Shown here piece by piece: positions 35,468 through 43,538 of a stretch of 64,000 bases of DNA. A model generated the notes under the pieces. It saw nothing but the letters and a program-made list of their open reading frames with translations, was not told where the DNA came from and did not search any database. The stretch's first letter is position 1; each line of letters starts with the position of its first letter. Origin of the DNA: Paenibacillus xylanexedens (GTDB lineage Bacteria; Bacillota; Bacilli; Paenibacillales; Paenibacillaceae); the NCBI RefSeq assembly GCF_001908275.1, contig NZ_CP018620.1, positions 3,348,001 to 3,412,000 on the forward strand, in the 5' to 3' direction. The position numbers were made by a program, and so were the translations under genes.

Positions 35468-36877
35468 GTGACACAGCGGACTGCTTTGGAACAATGTTTA
35501 AACATTGTTTTATCGGACGACAAATGCACAGCCTACCTTGAATTTTCCAAAGAGGAAGAAGGCTTTGCCTGCACGATCGAGGAACTTGAACAATTTGTGG
35601 CAAACAAGGGCATCAAACAAGGTGTATCGCGAGAGGCATTATTACTTTTTGTGAACAACCCTGAAACCTATTTGAAAGATAAATACAAGATTGCAGAAGG
35701 TGTCGCTCCCATTCAAGGAACAGATGGCTTCATCAAGGTTCTGGTTGGAATGGACGATACGAATGAACGACGACCACTGGAATCGGAAGATGGAACTGTC
35801 GATTACAAAGAAGTGACCCGGTTAAACAATGTCCGTAGTGGTCAGATCATTGCAGAGCGGATCGCTCCTAGCGATGGCATACCAGGCAGGGCAGTAACGG
35901 GTGAGGAAATTCCTTATCGTCCGGGAAAAGAAGCTCGGTTTAAAGTTGGGAAAAACGTTGTGATTAACCCGGATGGTTCTGCGATGTATGCTGCACTGGA
36001 TGGGCTGGTTACCAAAACGGAAGGTAACAAACTGAATGTGTTTCCGGTTTATGAAGTCAATGGTGACGTTGACTACAATAACGGTAATATCGACTTTGTA
36101 GGCACAGTTGTCATACGAGGCAATGTACTTACCGGATTTAAAGTAAAAGCAGCAGGTGACATTCGTGTCGTCGGAGGTGTCGAAGGAGCTGAACTGGAAG
36201 CAGGCGGCTCAATCGAAATTACCGGTGGTATTATTGGTTATAACAAAGGACTGGTACAAGCAGGCCATAATGTTAAATGTACTTTCATTCAAGAAGGCAA
36301 CGTAGATGCCGGTGAAGATGTTCTGGTTTCCCAAAGTATTATGCATTCCAATATTCGTGCTGGCCACGGTGTCATCTGTGCGGGAACCAAAGGTCTTATT
36401 GTCGGTGGCTCGATCCAGGCTGGTCAGAACGTCTCAGCGCGTGTTGTGGGCAACAGCATGTCCACGGTCACTTCCATTGAGGTTGGTGTGCTACCAAAGC
36501 TGCGTAACGAACTCAATGATTTGCGCAAGGAAGTCAGAGAGCAGATGGATTCCTTGGACAAAACGAAGAAAGCTTTGACATTGCTGGATCAATTAGCTGC
36601 TGCTGGACAACTAACTCCAGATAAGATGTCGATGCGAATCAAGCTGAATGCTACGCAGAAATCTGCTCTTCGTATAAGTGAAGAAACGAAAATGCGTATC
36701 TTTGAAATTGAAAAGGCACTTGAAGATACAAGTAATGCTCGTGTTGATATTCTGAAGATGATTTATGGAGGCTCTAAAATAGTTATCGGCAGATACACGA
36801 AATTTATTAAAGATCCAGTGAGTCGAATTTCATTTTATTATCACGATGGTGATATTACGATGGTTCCATACGTTTAA
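35468..36877 (+). CDS. FapA/DUF342-family protein
   Basis: This protein of about 469 residues has the DUF342 (FapA) architecture. The N-terminal domain is followed by IAERIAPSDGIPGRAVTGEEIPYRPGKEA, then a beta-helix-like run of Gly-rich repeats (VVIRGNVLTGFKVKAAGDIRVVGGVEGAELEAGGSIEITGGIIGYNK), then a coiled coil (about 340-450). GTG 35468 is preferred because AAGGGGGAAGA lies 7 bases upstream; an in-frame GTG also occurs at 35438. In some bacteria FapA-type proteins affect envelope, polar or flagellar functions, but no enzyme activity can be inferred. Confidence 0.82.
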   Translation: MTQRTALEQCLNIVLSDDKCTAYLEFSKEEEGFACTIEELEQFVANKGIKQGVSREALLLFVNNPETYLKDKYKIAEGVAPIQGTDGFIKVLVGMDDTNERRPLESEDGTVDYKEVTRLNNVRSGQIIAERIAPSDGIPGRAVTGEEIPYRPGKEARFKVGKNVVINPDGSAMYAALDGLVTKTEGNKLNVFPVYEVNGDVDYNNGNIDFVGTVVIRGNVLTGFKVKAAGDIRVVGGVEGAELEAGGSIEITGGIIGYNKGLVQAGHNVKCTFIQEGNVDAGEDVLVSQSIMHSNIRAGHGVICAGTKGLIVGGSIQAGQNVSARVVGNSMSTVTSIEVGVLPKLRNELNDLRKEVREQMDSLDKTKKALTLLDQLAAAGQLTPDKMSMRIKLNATQKSALRISEETKMRIFEIEKALEDTSNARVDILKMIYGGSKIVIGRYTKFIKDPVSRISFYYHDGDITMVPYV

Positions 36878-36929
36878 GTACAGCATTCAGGCACAGGAAG
36901 AAATCCATTCGAAACCGTGAGGTGAGCGT

Positions 36930-37244
36930 ATGAGTTTCAAAGCAGTGGAGTTGCAGATTGCGGTACCACGAACGAGTGAAGCGGGACGTTATCAAAGTGA
37001 AGCCCAGCAGCGACCAATTACGGATCAGAATCTTTTGGCAGAGCAAACGTCGAAAGAAGCAAATGAAGCAAGGCAACGAAGTGAAGCAATGGACGAAACT
37101 TCACAGACTTCGGTGCGTGATGGTCATAACCATGATGGAGATCAGCAGAGTGGTTCCGATGGACAGGAGACTGCTCAGGCTCAAGAAACTTTGAAACCTG
37201 CAGAGCACCCGTACAAGGGAAAACACATAGATCTGTCTCTATAA
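36930..37244 (+). CDS. Small hydrophilic protein of unknown function
   Basis: The 104-residue, Gln/Glu/Ser-rich protein begins MSFKAVELQIAVPRTSEAG and ends PYKGKHIDLSL, with a probably disordered middle (Asp/Gly/His/Gln-rich). The ordered ends with a low-complexity centre suggest a short peptide adaptor. It has an RBS (GTGAGGTGAGCGT) and lies between the FapA-like and SwrB-like genes in the operon, so it is likely real. I have no name for it. Confidence 0.65.
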   Translation: MSFKAVELQIAVPRTSEAGRYQSEAQQRPITDQNLLAEQTSKEANEARQRSEAMDETSQTSVRDGHNHDGDQQSGSDGQETAQAQETLKPAEHPYKGKHIDLSL

Positions 37245-37309
37245 TAAATGGTTGTTATGGACATGCAGTCTTGCGCACCGATGGTTGAATCAGAAGGAGA
37301 GAACCCAAT

Positions 37310-37894
37310 TTGTCACCATGGATCATTATTGTCATATTAGGGGCCTGCGCCATCGCCTACGCTTGTATTATGCCTCGGAAAAACAAGGCGCAAGAGCCTG
37401 GGCATCAACTGGTGCAGGAGATGGAATCTACGCTTGAACACTACATGACCGAGATCGAAAATGATAATGATGCTCTTATTCAACGTGTGGCTGAAATGAA
37501 GGGAGAAGCGACAGCAGCCGATCAACGTATGCAATTGCAACTTCAGGAATTACAGCAGCGGTTGGATCAGCTGGAACAGAGCAAAAAGAATGAACCTGTC
37601 GCATCACCTGTTCCACACTCCGGTAATGTATCTGTACAATCTTCCGAAGGCTTGCAAGCACAAGCGCTCGTGAAAAGTGTACAAGCAGGGGCGGCCCAGC
37701 AGGCGTTAGAAGCAGACCAACAGACCAGTGAAGTCGAATCTTTGCCTGGGCGTGAATCGATTAAAGATCGATATGCAGAACTCTTTAATCTACATGCTGA
37801 AGGTAAGTCGATGGATGCCATATCCAAGCAGACAGGCATTCAGCGTGGTGAGGTACAGTTAATACTGCAATTGGCAGAACGGGAGGAAAGCTAA
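37310..37894 (+). CDS. SwrB (YlxL)-like membrane-anchored protein
   Basis: This 194-residue protein has a single N-terminal membrane helix (PWIIIVILGACAIAYACIM), a coiled coil (about 35-95, Gln/Glu-rich), a variable linker and a C-terminal helix-turn-helix-like segment (RYAELFNLHAEGKSMDAISKQTGIQRGEVQLILQLA). This is the build of B. subtilis SwrB, which promotes export-gate activation and sits directly after sigD. Start is TTG at 37310 with AGAAGGAGAGAA. Sequence similarity beyond the architecture cannot be judged without a search. Confidence 0.7.
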   Translation: MSPWIIIVILGACAIAYACIMPRKNKAQEPGHQLVQEMESTLEHYMTEIENDNDALIQRVAEMKGEATAADQRMQLQLQELQQRLDQLEQSKKNEPVASPVPHSGNVSVQSSEGLQAQALVKSVQAGAAQQALEADQQTSEVESLPGRESIKDRYAELFNLHAEGKSMDAISKQTGIQRGEVQLILQLAEREES

Positions 37895-37897
37895 ATC

Positions 37898-38524
37898 ATG
37901 GACAAGCGATCCTTATGGATTGGTCTGGGGAGCGGCATGATTATTGGTGCAGTTTTGCTTCAACTGGCCACAGTCGGACAAAATGCATTATCCGATAGTA
38001 ATCTGGACCCCGAGCAGACTGCCAATATGACCAAAGAACAACTTGAAACAGCCGCAAAAAGCCTGGATATGAAGGTGGTCGGTTCTGAAGAGGAATTGTA
38101 CACAGAAGCTGAGTGGGTAGAGAAGAAAAAGCAGGAAAGCAGTGAGTTGCAAGGGGAAACAGCAACACCACCTGAGACAGTAACCTCTACGGAAACACCT
38201 GCAGAGCCTGAGAAGCCACAAGAGCCTGCTACAAGTGAAGTTGAAGGGCAGAAAGAGATAACTGAGCCGAAAACAACAGAACCTGTAACGCCGAGCAATC
38301 CGAAAGGCGCAACAGTATCATTCAAAGTACGTTCAGGCAATAGTCTGGCGATCGTTGCAGCAAACCTAAAAACCGCGGGAATCGTAGATGATGCTCAAGC
38401 ATTCATAAAGGCTGGCAAGGCTGAGCGAATCAATACCAAAATCCAAGTGGGTACCTATGCGCTTGAAAAAGGCGAAAGTTTCAAATCCATTATCGCAAAA
38501 ATTACGAAAGAACCGTCAAACTGA
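37898..38524 (+). CDS. MltG (YceG)-like orphan membrane protein without catalytic domain
   Basis: The 208 residues comprise a membrane anchor (LWIGLGSGMIIGAVLLQLATV), a Glu/Thr/Pro-rich extracytoplasmic linker (about 60-135) and a C-terminal domain VSFKVRSGNSLAIVAANLKTAGIVDDAQAFIKAG...KIQVGTYALEKGESFKSIIAKI. That domain resembles the LysM-like N-terminal part of MltG endolytic transglycosylases. The catalytic region is missing, and the terminator overlaps the stop, so this is a designed ending, not an edge artefact. It starts 3 bases after the SwrB-like gene. A peptidoglycan-binding or gating role is an inference. Confidence 0.7.
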   Translation: MDKRSLWIGLGSGMIIGAVLLQLATVGQNALSDSNLDPEQTANMTKEQLETAAKSLDMKVVGSEEELYTEAEWVEKKKQESSELQGETATPPETVTSTETPAEPEKPQEPATSEVEGQKEITEPKTTEPVTPSNPKGATVSFKVRSGNSLAIVAANLKTAGIVDDAQAFIKAGKAERINTKIQVGTYALEKGESFKSIIAKITKEPSN

Positions 38525-38548
38525 GCATGCTCGGACTGGACGGTTTTT
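38511..38548 (+). terminator. Terminator of the flagella/chemotaxis operon
   Basis: AACCGTC (38511-38517) pairs with GACGGTT (about 38539-38545), with a small AGC/GCT stem inside the loop, followed by a T run. The 5' arm lies within the last codons of the MltG-like gene. This closes the long fla/che transcript. Confidence 0.8.
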
Positions 38549-38667
38549 GCGTATTAAACGGTGCATTTTCAAAGCTTGATAATAATTAGCGCCTGAGTTA
38601 CATATCAAGTTTAAAATGATTCGATACTAGCAAAAAACGAAAAGTAGATTTTAGCTTCAAAGACTGT

Positions 38668-38696
38668 TGCATCGGACAGTCAGTTATGCTATATTA
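38668..38696 (+). promoter_or_regulatory. Promoter of rpsB
   Basis: TTGCAT (38668-38673), 17-base spacer, TATATT (38691-38696) with an extended TGC directly before the -10. It lies after the fla/che terminator and 125 bases before rpsB, so rpsB is transcribed independently. Confidence 0.7.
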
Positions 38697-38699
38697 GAT

Positions 38700-38820
38700 A
38701 ACGGTGTTAAAACACACGCATGTGCTAATTTTGTTGAGGGTGCTTTCCTTATGGAGAGTCTTGGCGAAAAATGATGCCGGCGGAGGACACAATAAAAACC
38801 ATATTAGGAGGTGTGTGAAG
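38700..38820 (+). promoter_or_regulatory. rpsB 5' leader, possible autoregulatory RNA
   Basis: About 120 untranslated bases separate the promoter from the rpsB ATG. An upstream frame continues through this leader into rpsB but lacks a family match, so I treat it as non-coding. Ribosomal protein leaders of this size commonly bind their own product. I cannot draw a confident fold here. Confidence 0.35.
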
Positions 38821-39519
38821 ATGGCAGTAATCTCCATGAAGCAGCTTCTCGAAGCTGGGGTACACTTCGGTCACCAAACTCGTCGTTGGAACCCAAAAAT
38901 GGATCGTTATATCTTCACTGAAAGAAACGGAATTTACATCATCGATTTGCAAAAAACGGTGAAAAAAGTCGAAGAGGCTTACAATTTCGTTAAAGGAATC
39001 GCAGGAGAGAATGGTAAAATTCTTTTCGTGGGCACTAAGAAACAAGCTCAAGATTCTGTTAAAGAAGAAGCTGAACGTGCTGGTCAATTCTACATTAACC
39101 AACGCTGGCTCGGCGGTACCCTGACTAACTTCCAAACTATTCAAAAACGTATTGATCGTTTGAAACAGTTGGAAGCTTGGGAAGAAGACGGTACATTCGC
39201 TGTATTGCCTAAAAAAGAAGTTATCTTGCTTCGCAAAGAAAAAGATCGTCTGGAGAAATTCTTGGGCGGTATTAAAAATATGAAAGGCCTGCCAAGCGCC
39301 CTGTTCATCATCGATCCACGCAAAGAGCGTATCGCTGTTGCGGAAGCTCGCAAATTGGGTATCCCAATTGTTGGTATCGTTGATACTAACTGCGATCCGG
39401 ATGAGATCGATTATGTTATCCCAGGTAATGACGACGCGATCCGCGCTGTTAAATTGCTGACAGGTAAAATGGCTGATGCTGTAATCGAAGCTAACCAAGG
39501 CGAAGAAACTTCCGCTTAA
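38821..39519 (+). CDS. rpsB: 30S ribosomal protein S2
   Basis: S2 of the small subunit, needed to recruit S1-like activity and for initiation. [32 protein letters not shown] is the canonical start; [17 protein letters not shown] and [27 protein letters not shown] are S2 signatures. 232 residues, normal. The ATG at 38821 has TTAGGAGGTGTG; longer upstream starts in frame are rejected. tsf follows after a terminator-like hairpin. Confidence 0.97.
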   Translation: MAVISMKQLLEAGVHFGHQTRRWNPKMDRYIFTERNGIYIIDLQKTVKKVEEAYNFVKGIAGENGKILFVGTKKQAQDSVKEEAERAGQFYINQRWLGGTLTNFQTIQKRIDRLKQLEAWEEDGTFAVLPKKEVILLRKEKDRLEKFLGGIKNMKGLPSALFIIDPRKERIAVAEARKLGIPIVGIVDTNCDPDEIDYVIPGNDDAIRAVKLLTGKMADAVIEANQGEETSA

Positions 39520-39549
39520 TAGATTCGAACATATGTCATAAACTAAATG

Positions 39550-39595
39550 AAAAGGGTGGTTGGCAGGTGGATAACCTCTCACTGCCCTTTTTTTA
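39550..39595 (+). terminator. Hairpin with T tract between rpsB and tsf
   Basis: GGCAG (39562-39566) pairs with CTGCC (39582-39586), and AAAAGGG (39550-39556) can pair with CCCTTTT, followed by a run of T. It is probably a partial terminator that sets the S2 to EF-Ts ratio, as seen in rpsB-tsf operons generally. Confidence 0.7.
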
Positions 39596-39634
39596 GAGTG
39601 TACGTACAATACTTAATGTTGGAGGGAATTTATA

Positions 39635-40285
39635 ATGGCAGTTAATGCGAGTGCAGTAAAAGAACTTCGCGAAAGAACGGGCGCTGGTATGCTCGATTGC
39701 AAAAAAGCACTGGAAGAAGCAAACGGTGATGTAACAAAAGCAGCTGAATTGTTGCGTGAGAAAGGTCTTTCTGCAGCAGCAAGCAAAGCAGGCCGTGCAG
39801 CAACTGAAGGCGTTGTTGAATCTTACATCCACGCTGGTGGACGTATTGGTGTCTTGGTTGAAGTTAACTGTGAAACAGACTTCGTTGGTAAAACGGATCA
39901 ATTTAAGGATTTCGTTAAAGATGTAGCTATGCAAATCGCTGCAGCTAATCCTAAATTTGTTACACGCGAAGAAGTTCCTGCAGATGAGCTGGAAAAAGAA
40001 AAAGAAATCCTGAAAGCTCAAGCTCTTAACGAAGGCAAACCAGAGAAAATCATTGAAAAAATGGTTGAAGGCCGTATCGGTAAATACTACGAAGAGTACT
40101 GCCTGCTGGAACAAACTTTCGTTAAAGATCCAGACAAAACGATCTCTCAATTGCTGAACGAAAAAATCAGCCAAATTGGTGAAAACATCTCCATCCGTCG
40201 TTTCGTTCGTTACGAACTGGGTGAAGGTCTTGAGAAAAAAGTAGACAACTTCGTAGAAGAAGTTATGTCCCAAGTAAACAAATAA
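39635..40285 (+). CDS. tsf: Elongation factor Ts
   Basis: EF-Ts is the nucleotide exchange factor for EF-Tu. The N-terminal UBA-like domain reads [56 protein letters not shown] and the C-terminal [20 protein letters not shown] segment are standard. At 216 residues it is a short-form Firmicute EF-Ts (B. subtilis 293), with a single compact core domain instead of two full subdomains. RBS is TTGGAGGG. Confidence 0.95.
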   Translation: MAVNASAVKELRERTGAGMLDCKKALEEANGDVTKAAELLREKGLSAAASKAGRAATEGVVESYIHAGGRIGVLVEVNCETDFVGKTDQFKDFVKDVAMQIAAANPKFVTREEVPADELEKEKEILKAQALNEGKPEKIIEKMVEGRIGKYYEEYCLLEQTFVKDPDKTISQLLNEKISQIGENISIRRFVRYELGEGLEKKVDNFVEEVMSQVNK

Positions 40286-40405
40286 GACGGTTTCTTTAAA
40301 CCGGCGAGCAGAATTGATTTTCGAAGATATAAGAATGATGAAACTTCGAAGCGTAAACTCCCTTATATCTCAGGAAAACAGTGCCTTACCGGTTAAACGT
40401 TTTTC
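40286..40405 (+). ncRNA. Structured tsf-pyrH spacer element
   Basis: A 9-bp outer stem with one bulge (TTTAAACCGG near 40296-40304 with CCGGTTAAA at 40389-40397) encloses a perfect inner stem AGATATAAG (40325-40333) with CTTATATCT (40362-40370) and a self-complementary CTTCGAAG (40344-40351). A T run follows the outer stem. This could be a complex terminator, an attenuator or a cis-regulatory RNA for pyrH. Confidence 0.45.
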
Positions 40406-40415
40406 CTAAAAGAGC

Positions 40416-40442
40416 GGAACACAACTGTGTTCCTTTCTTTTT
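40416..40442 (+). terminator. Intrinsic terminator after tsf
   Basis: GGAACAC (40416-40422) pairs perfectly with GTGTTCC (40427-40433) across a four-base loop, followed by TTTCTTTTT. It is the second of two tandem terminator-like structures after tsf, so pyrH probably has its own promoter or is controlled by readthrough. Confidence 0.85.
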
Positions 40443-40517
40443 AAGCAGGAGGCCATGCGCGAGAAGTTTTGTTGGTTGAACACCAAGCGTGTTCGATTCA
40501 AAGTGGAGGGTGAATAA

Positions 40518-41245
<728 letters not shown>

Positions 41246-41246
<1 letters not shown>

Positions 41247-41800
41247 TGCCACAAGCGGTTAAACAACATGCCGAAGAGCGTATGGAAAAAGCAATTCAAG
41301 CATTGCGTCGTGACCTGGCTACTTTGCGTGCAGGCCGCGCAACTCCAGCTCTTCTGGACCGAATTCAGGTAGAGTATTATGGAGCAATGACGCCATTGAA
41401 TCAACTCGCTAATATCAGTACTCCGGATTCCCGTACACTGATGATTCAGCCTTGGGACAAATCCTCCATGAGTGACATCGAGCGTGCCATCATGAAATCG
41501 GATCTGGGTCTTACTCCAGCCAATGATGGTAGCATGATCCGTTTGTCTATTCCGGCATTGACGGAAGAACGCAGAGCGGAACTTGTTAAGCTGACGAAGA
41601 AGTTTGGTGAAGAAGGTAAAGTAGCGATTCGTAACATTCGCCGTGATGCGAATGATGACATCAAGAAACTGGAAAAGTCAGATATTTCTGAGGATGAATC
41701 CCGGAGACATCAAGATGATATCCAAAAATCGACCGACAAGTTTATTGCTGAAGTCGATAAGGTACTCGCTGCCAAAGAAAAAGAAATCATGGAAGTGTAA
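41246..41800 (+). CDS. frr: Ribosome recycling factor
   Basis: RRF splits post-termination ribosomes together with [41 protein letters not shown] and the C-terminal [42 protein letters not shown] are highly conserved. 184 residues. It is translationally coupled to pyrH by a one-base overlap and followed by a terminator-like hairpin. Confidence 0.97.
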
Positions 41801-41845
41801 GACAAGCGCAGCCCCTCCAATACGGTGGGGTTTTGTCTCTTTTTC
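41801..41845 (+). terminator. Terminator-like hairpin after frr
   Basis: GACAA...CCCC (41801-41815) pairs with GGGG...TTGTC (41827-41837), followed by TCTCTTTTTCC. It lies between frr and uppS; partial readthrough is likely because uppS starts only about 50 bases further on. Confidence 0.7.
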
Positions 41846-41889
41846 CAAGCTTCAGATAAAGAAACTTCAGGGATTTTGGAGGAACAGGA

Positions 41890-42657
41890 ATGATCAAACG
41901 GGTTCGGTCGTGGTGGAATGGGGCTGACAAGCAGGAAACGCTGACTATATCCGAGGACAATATCCCGCAGCACGTCGCCATCATCATGGACGGCAATGGA
42001 CGATGGGCCAAACGTTTGGGACTGCCGCGTATAGCCGGGCACCAAAATGGCATGAAGGCGGTCAAACGTGCGACCATCGCGGCGGATGAACTGGGCATCA
42101 AATATCTGACGATGTACGCTTTTTCGACAGAAAACTGGACGCGTCCAAAAGAAGAAGTGGATTTTCTGATGCGACTTCCGCAAGAATTTCTAGCTATAGA
42201 GCTGGATGAACTTATAGAAAAAAATGTGCGCATTCGCATGATGGGTCAAGAGGAACATTTACCTTCTCATACCATTAATGCCTTGCGGGAAGCCATTCGT
42301 CTTACGGAACATAATACAGGTCTCGTTTTGAACTTTGCAATGAACTATGGAAGTCGTCGTGAAATGACGGACTGTGTTAAACAGATCGCTCTGCAGGTGA
42401 AATCGGGGGAACTATCGGCAGAGGATATAACACCTGAACTCATTGATAGACATATGCTGACGGTTGACATGCCTGATCCGGATCTGCTGATCCGGACGAG
42501 CGGAGAGTTGAGATTAAGCAACTTTATGCTTTGGCAGCTTGCATATAGTGAATTATGGTTTACGGATATATACTGGCCCGAATTTGGCAAAAAGCATTTG
42601 CTTGAAGCAGTAGCCGAATATCAGCGCAGAACAAGGCGTTACGGCGGTTTGAAATAG
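41890..42657 (+). CDS. uppS: Undecaprenyl diphosphate synthase (isoprenyl transferase)
   Basis: UppS elongates farnesyl diphosphate to the C55 lipid carrier for wall synthesis. HVAIIMDGNGRWAKRLGLPRIAGHQNGMKAVKR contains the catalytic D34. YAFSTENWTRPKEEVDFLM and DPDLLIRTSGELRLSNFMLWQLAYSELWF are the other family blocks. 255 residues, normal. RBS is TTTGGAGGAACAGG. It starts the uppS-cdsA-dxr-rseP-proS lipid cluster. Confidence 0.97.
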   Translation: MIKRVRSWWNGADKQETLTISEDNIPQHVAIIMDGNGRWAKRLGLPRIAGHQNGMKAVKRATIAADELGIKYLTMYAFSTENWTRPKEEVDFLMRLPQEFLAIELDELIEKNVRIRMMGQEEHLPSHTINALREAIRLTEHNTGLVLNFAMNYGSRREMTDCVKQIALQVKSGELSAEDITPELIDRHMLTVDMPDPDLLIRTSGELRLSNFMLWQLAYSELWFTDIYWPEFGKKHLLEAVAEYQRRTRRYGGLK

Positions 42658-42673
42658 ATGGAGGATGAAGCCG

Positions 42674-43468
42674 TTGAAACAGCGACTAACGACAGGAATC
42701 ATAGCAGGTGTGTTGTTTTTAGGTTTTTGCATGCTGGGCGGACCCTGGTACCATGGTTTGGTATTGCTTATGGCTCTCATCGGTTATTATGAATTTGTTA
42801 AAATGACCGGGGTGATGCCTTTTTCAGGTGTGGCCCTGATTGGATATGCTGGTGTGTTTGCCATTGTGTTTCCTTGGGAAATGCTGTGGGAGGCAAGACC
42901 GCTATCCTTATTTCAGGTCATCTGGATAGTAATGCTTGTACTGATGACAGCTTCGGTTGTCACCAAAAATAAGGTTCCCGTGAATACAGTAGCGATGCTT
43001 TTCCTTGGCGTATTGTATATAGGGATCGGTTTCTATTACATTGCAGAATCCAGACATCTGCTTCATGGGTTGTTCTGGACGTTCCTGTTACTGGGCTCCA
43101 TATGGGCCAGTGATGCAGGAGCTTATTTTGTAGGGAAACTCATTGGTAAAAACAAACTGTGGCCTTCCATCAGTCCAAACAAGACTATAGAGGGTGCACT
43201 GGGTGGCATCGTAATTGCAATTGTTACTTCTGTTATTTTTGCATTAGTATCAGATGGTTTGCTTTCCTGGCAGAGAGCGATTGTGATCGGAATTGCCTGT
43301 GCAGTTGTAGGTCAGATGGGTGACTTGATCCAGTCTGCATACAAACGTGTATATAATATCAAGGATTCAGGCAGTCTTCTCCCAGGGCATGGAGGCATTC
43401 TTGATCGGTGCGACAGCTGGATTGTTGTTTTTCCATTCGTACATATACTAATGCTACTGCCCTACTAA
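42674..43468 (+). CDS. cdsA: Phosphatidate cytidylyltransferase
   Basis: CdsA makes CDP-diacylglycerol, the precursor of anionic phospholipids. The roughly 264 residues form about seven membrane helices and end with the CDP-transferase signature: PSISPNKTIEGALGG and RVYNIKDSGSLLPGHGGILDRCDS. TTG 42674 lies 9 bases after GGAGG and gives MKQRLTTGIIAG; the ATG at 42665 directly abuts that site and is less likely. It starts 16 bases after uppS. Confidence 0.95.
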   Translation: MKQRLTTGIIAGVLFLGFCMLGGPWYHGLVLLMALIGYYEFVKMTGVMPFSGVALIGYAGVFAIVFPWEMLWEARPLSLFQVIWIVMLVLMTASVVTKNKVPVNTVAMLFLGVLYIGIGFYYIAESRHLLHGLFWTFLLLGSIWASDAGAYFVGKLIGKNKLWPSISPNKTIEGALGGIVIAIVTSVIFALVSDGLLSWQRAIVIGIACAVVGQMGDLIQSAYKRVYNIKDSGSLLPGHGGILDRCDSWIVVFPFVHILMLLPY

Positions 43469-43538
43469 AGAAGAACATGAGTCTGAGATAACAGCATTGT
43501 TCGCCGTAGGCATTGGATAATTAAAGATGAGGTGCAGC

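Noticed and set aside
38704..38820. N-terminal extension of rpsB by 39 residues
   Set aside because: S2 family proteins start at the ATG 38821, which has a strong RBS; the extension has no family sequence.
38749..39609. 286-residue open frame on the - strand opposite rpsB
   Set aside because: Shadow of S2 codon bias (Phe/Ser/Asn-rich translation), no RBS, no family resemblance.
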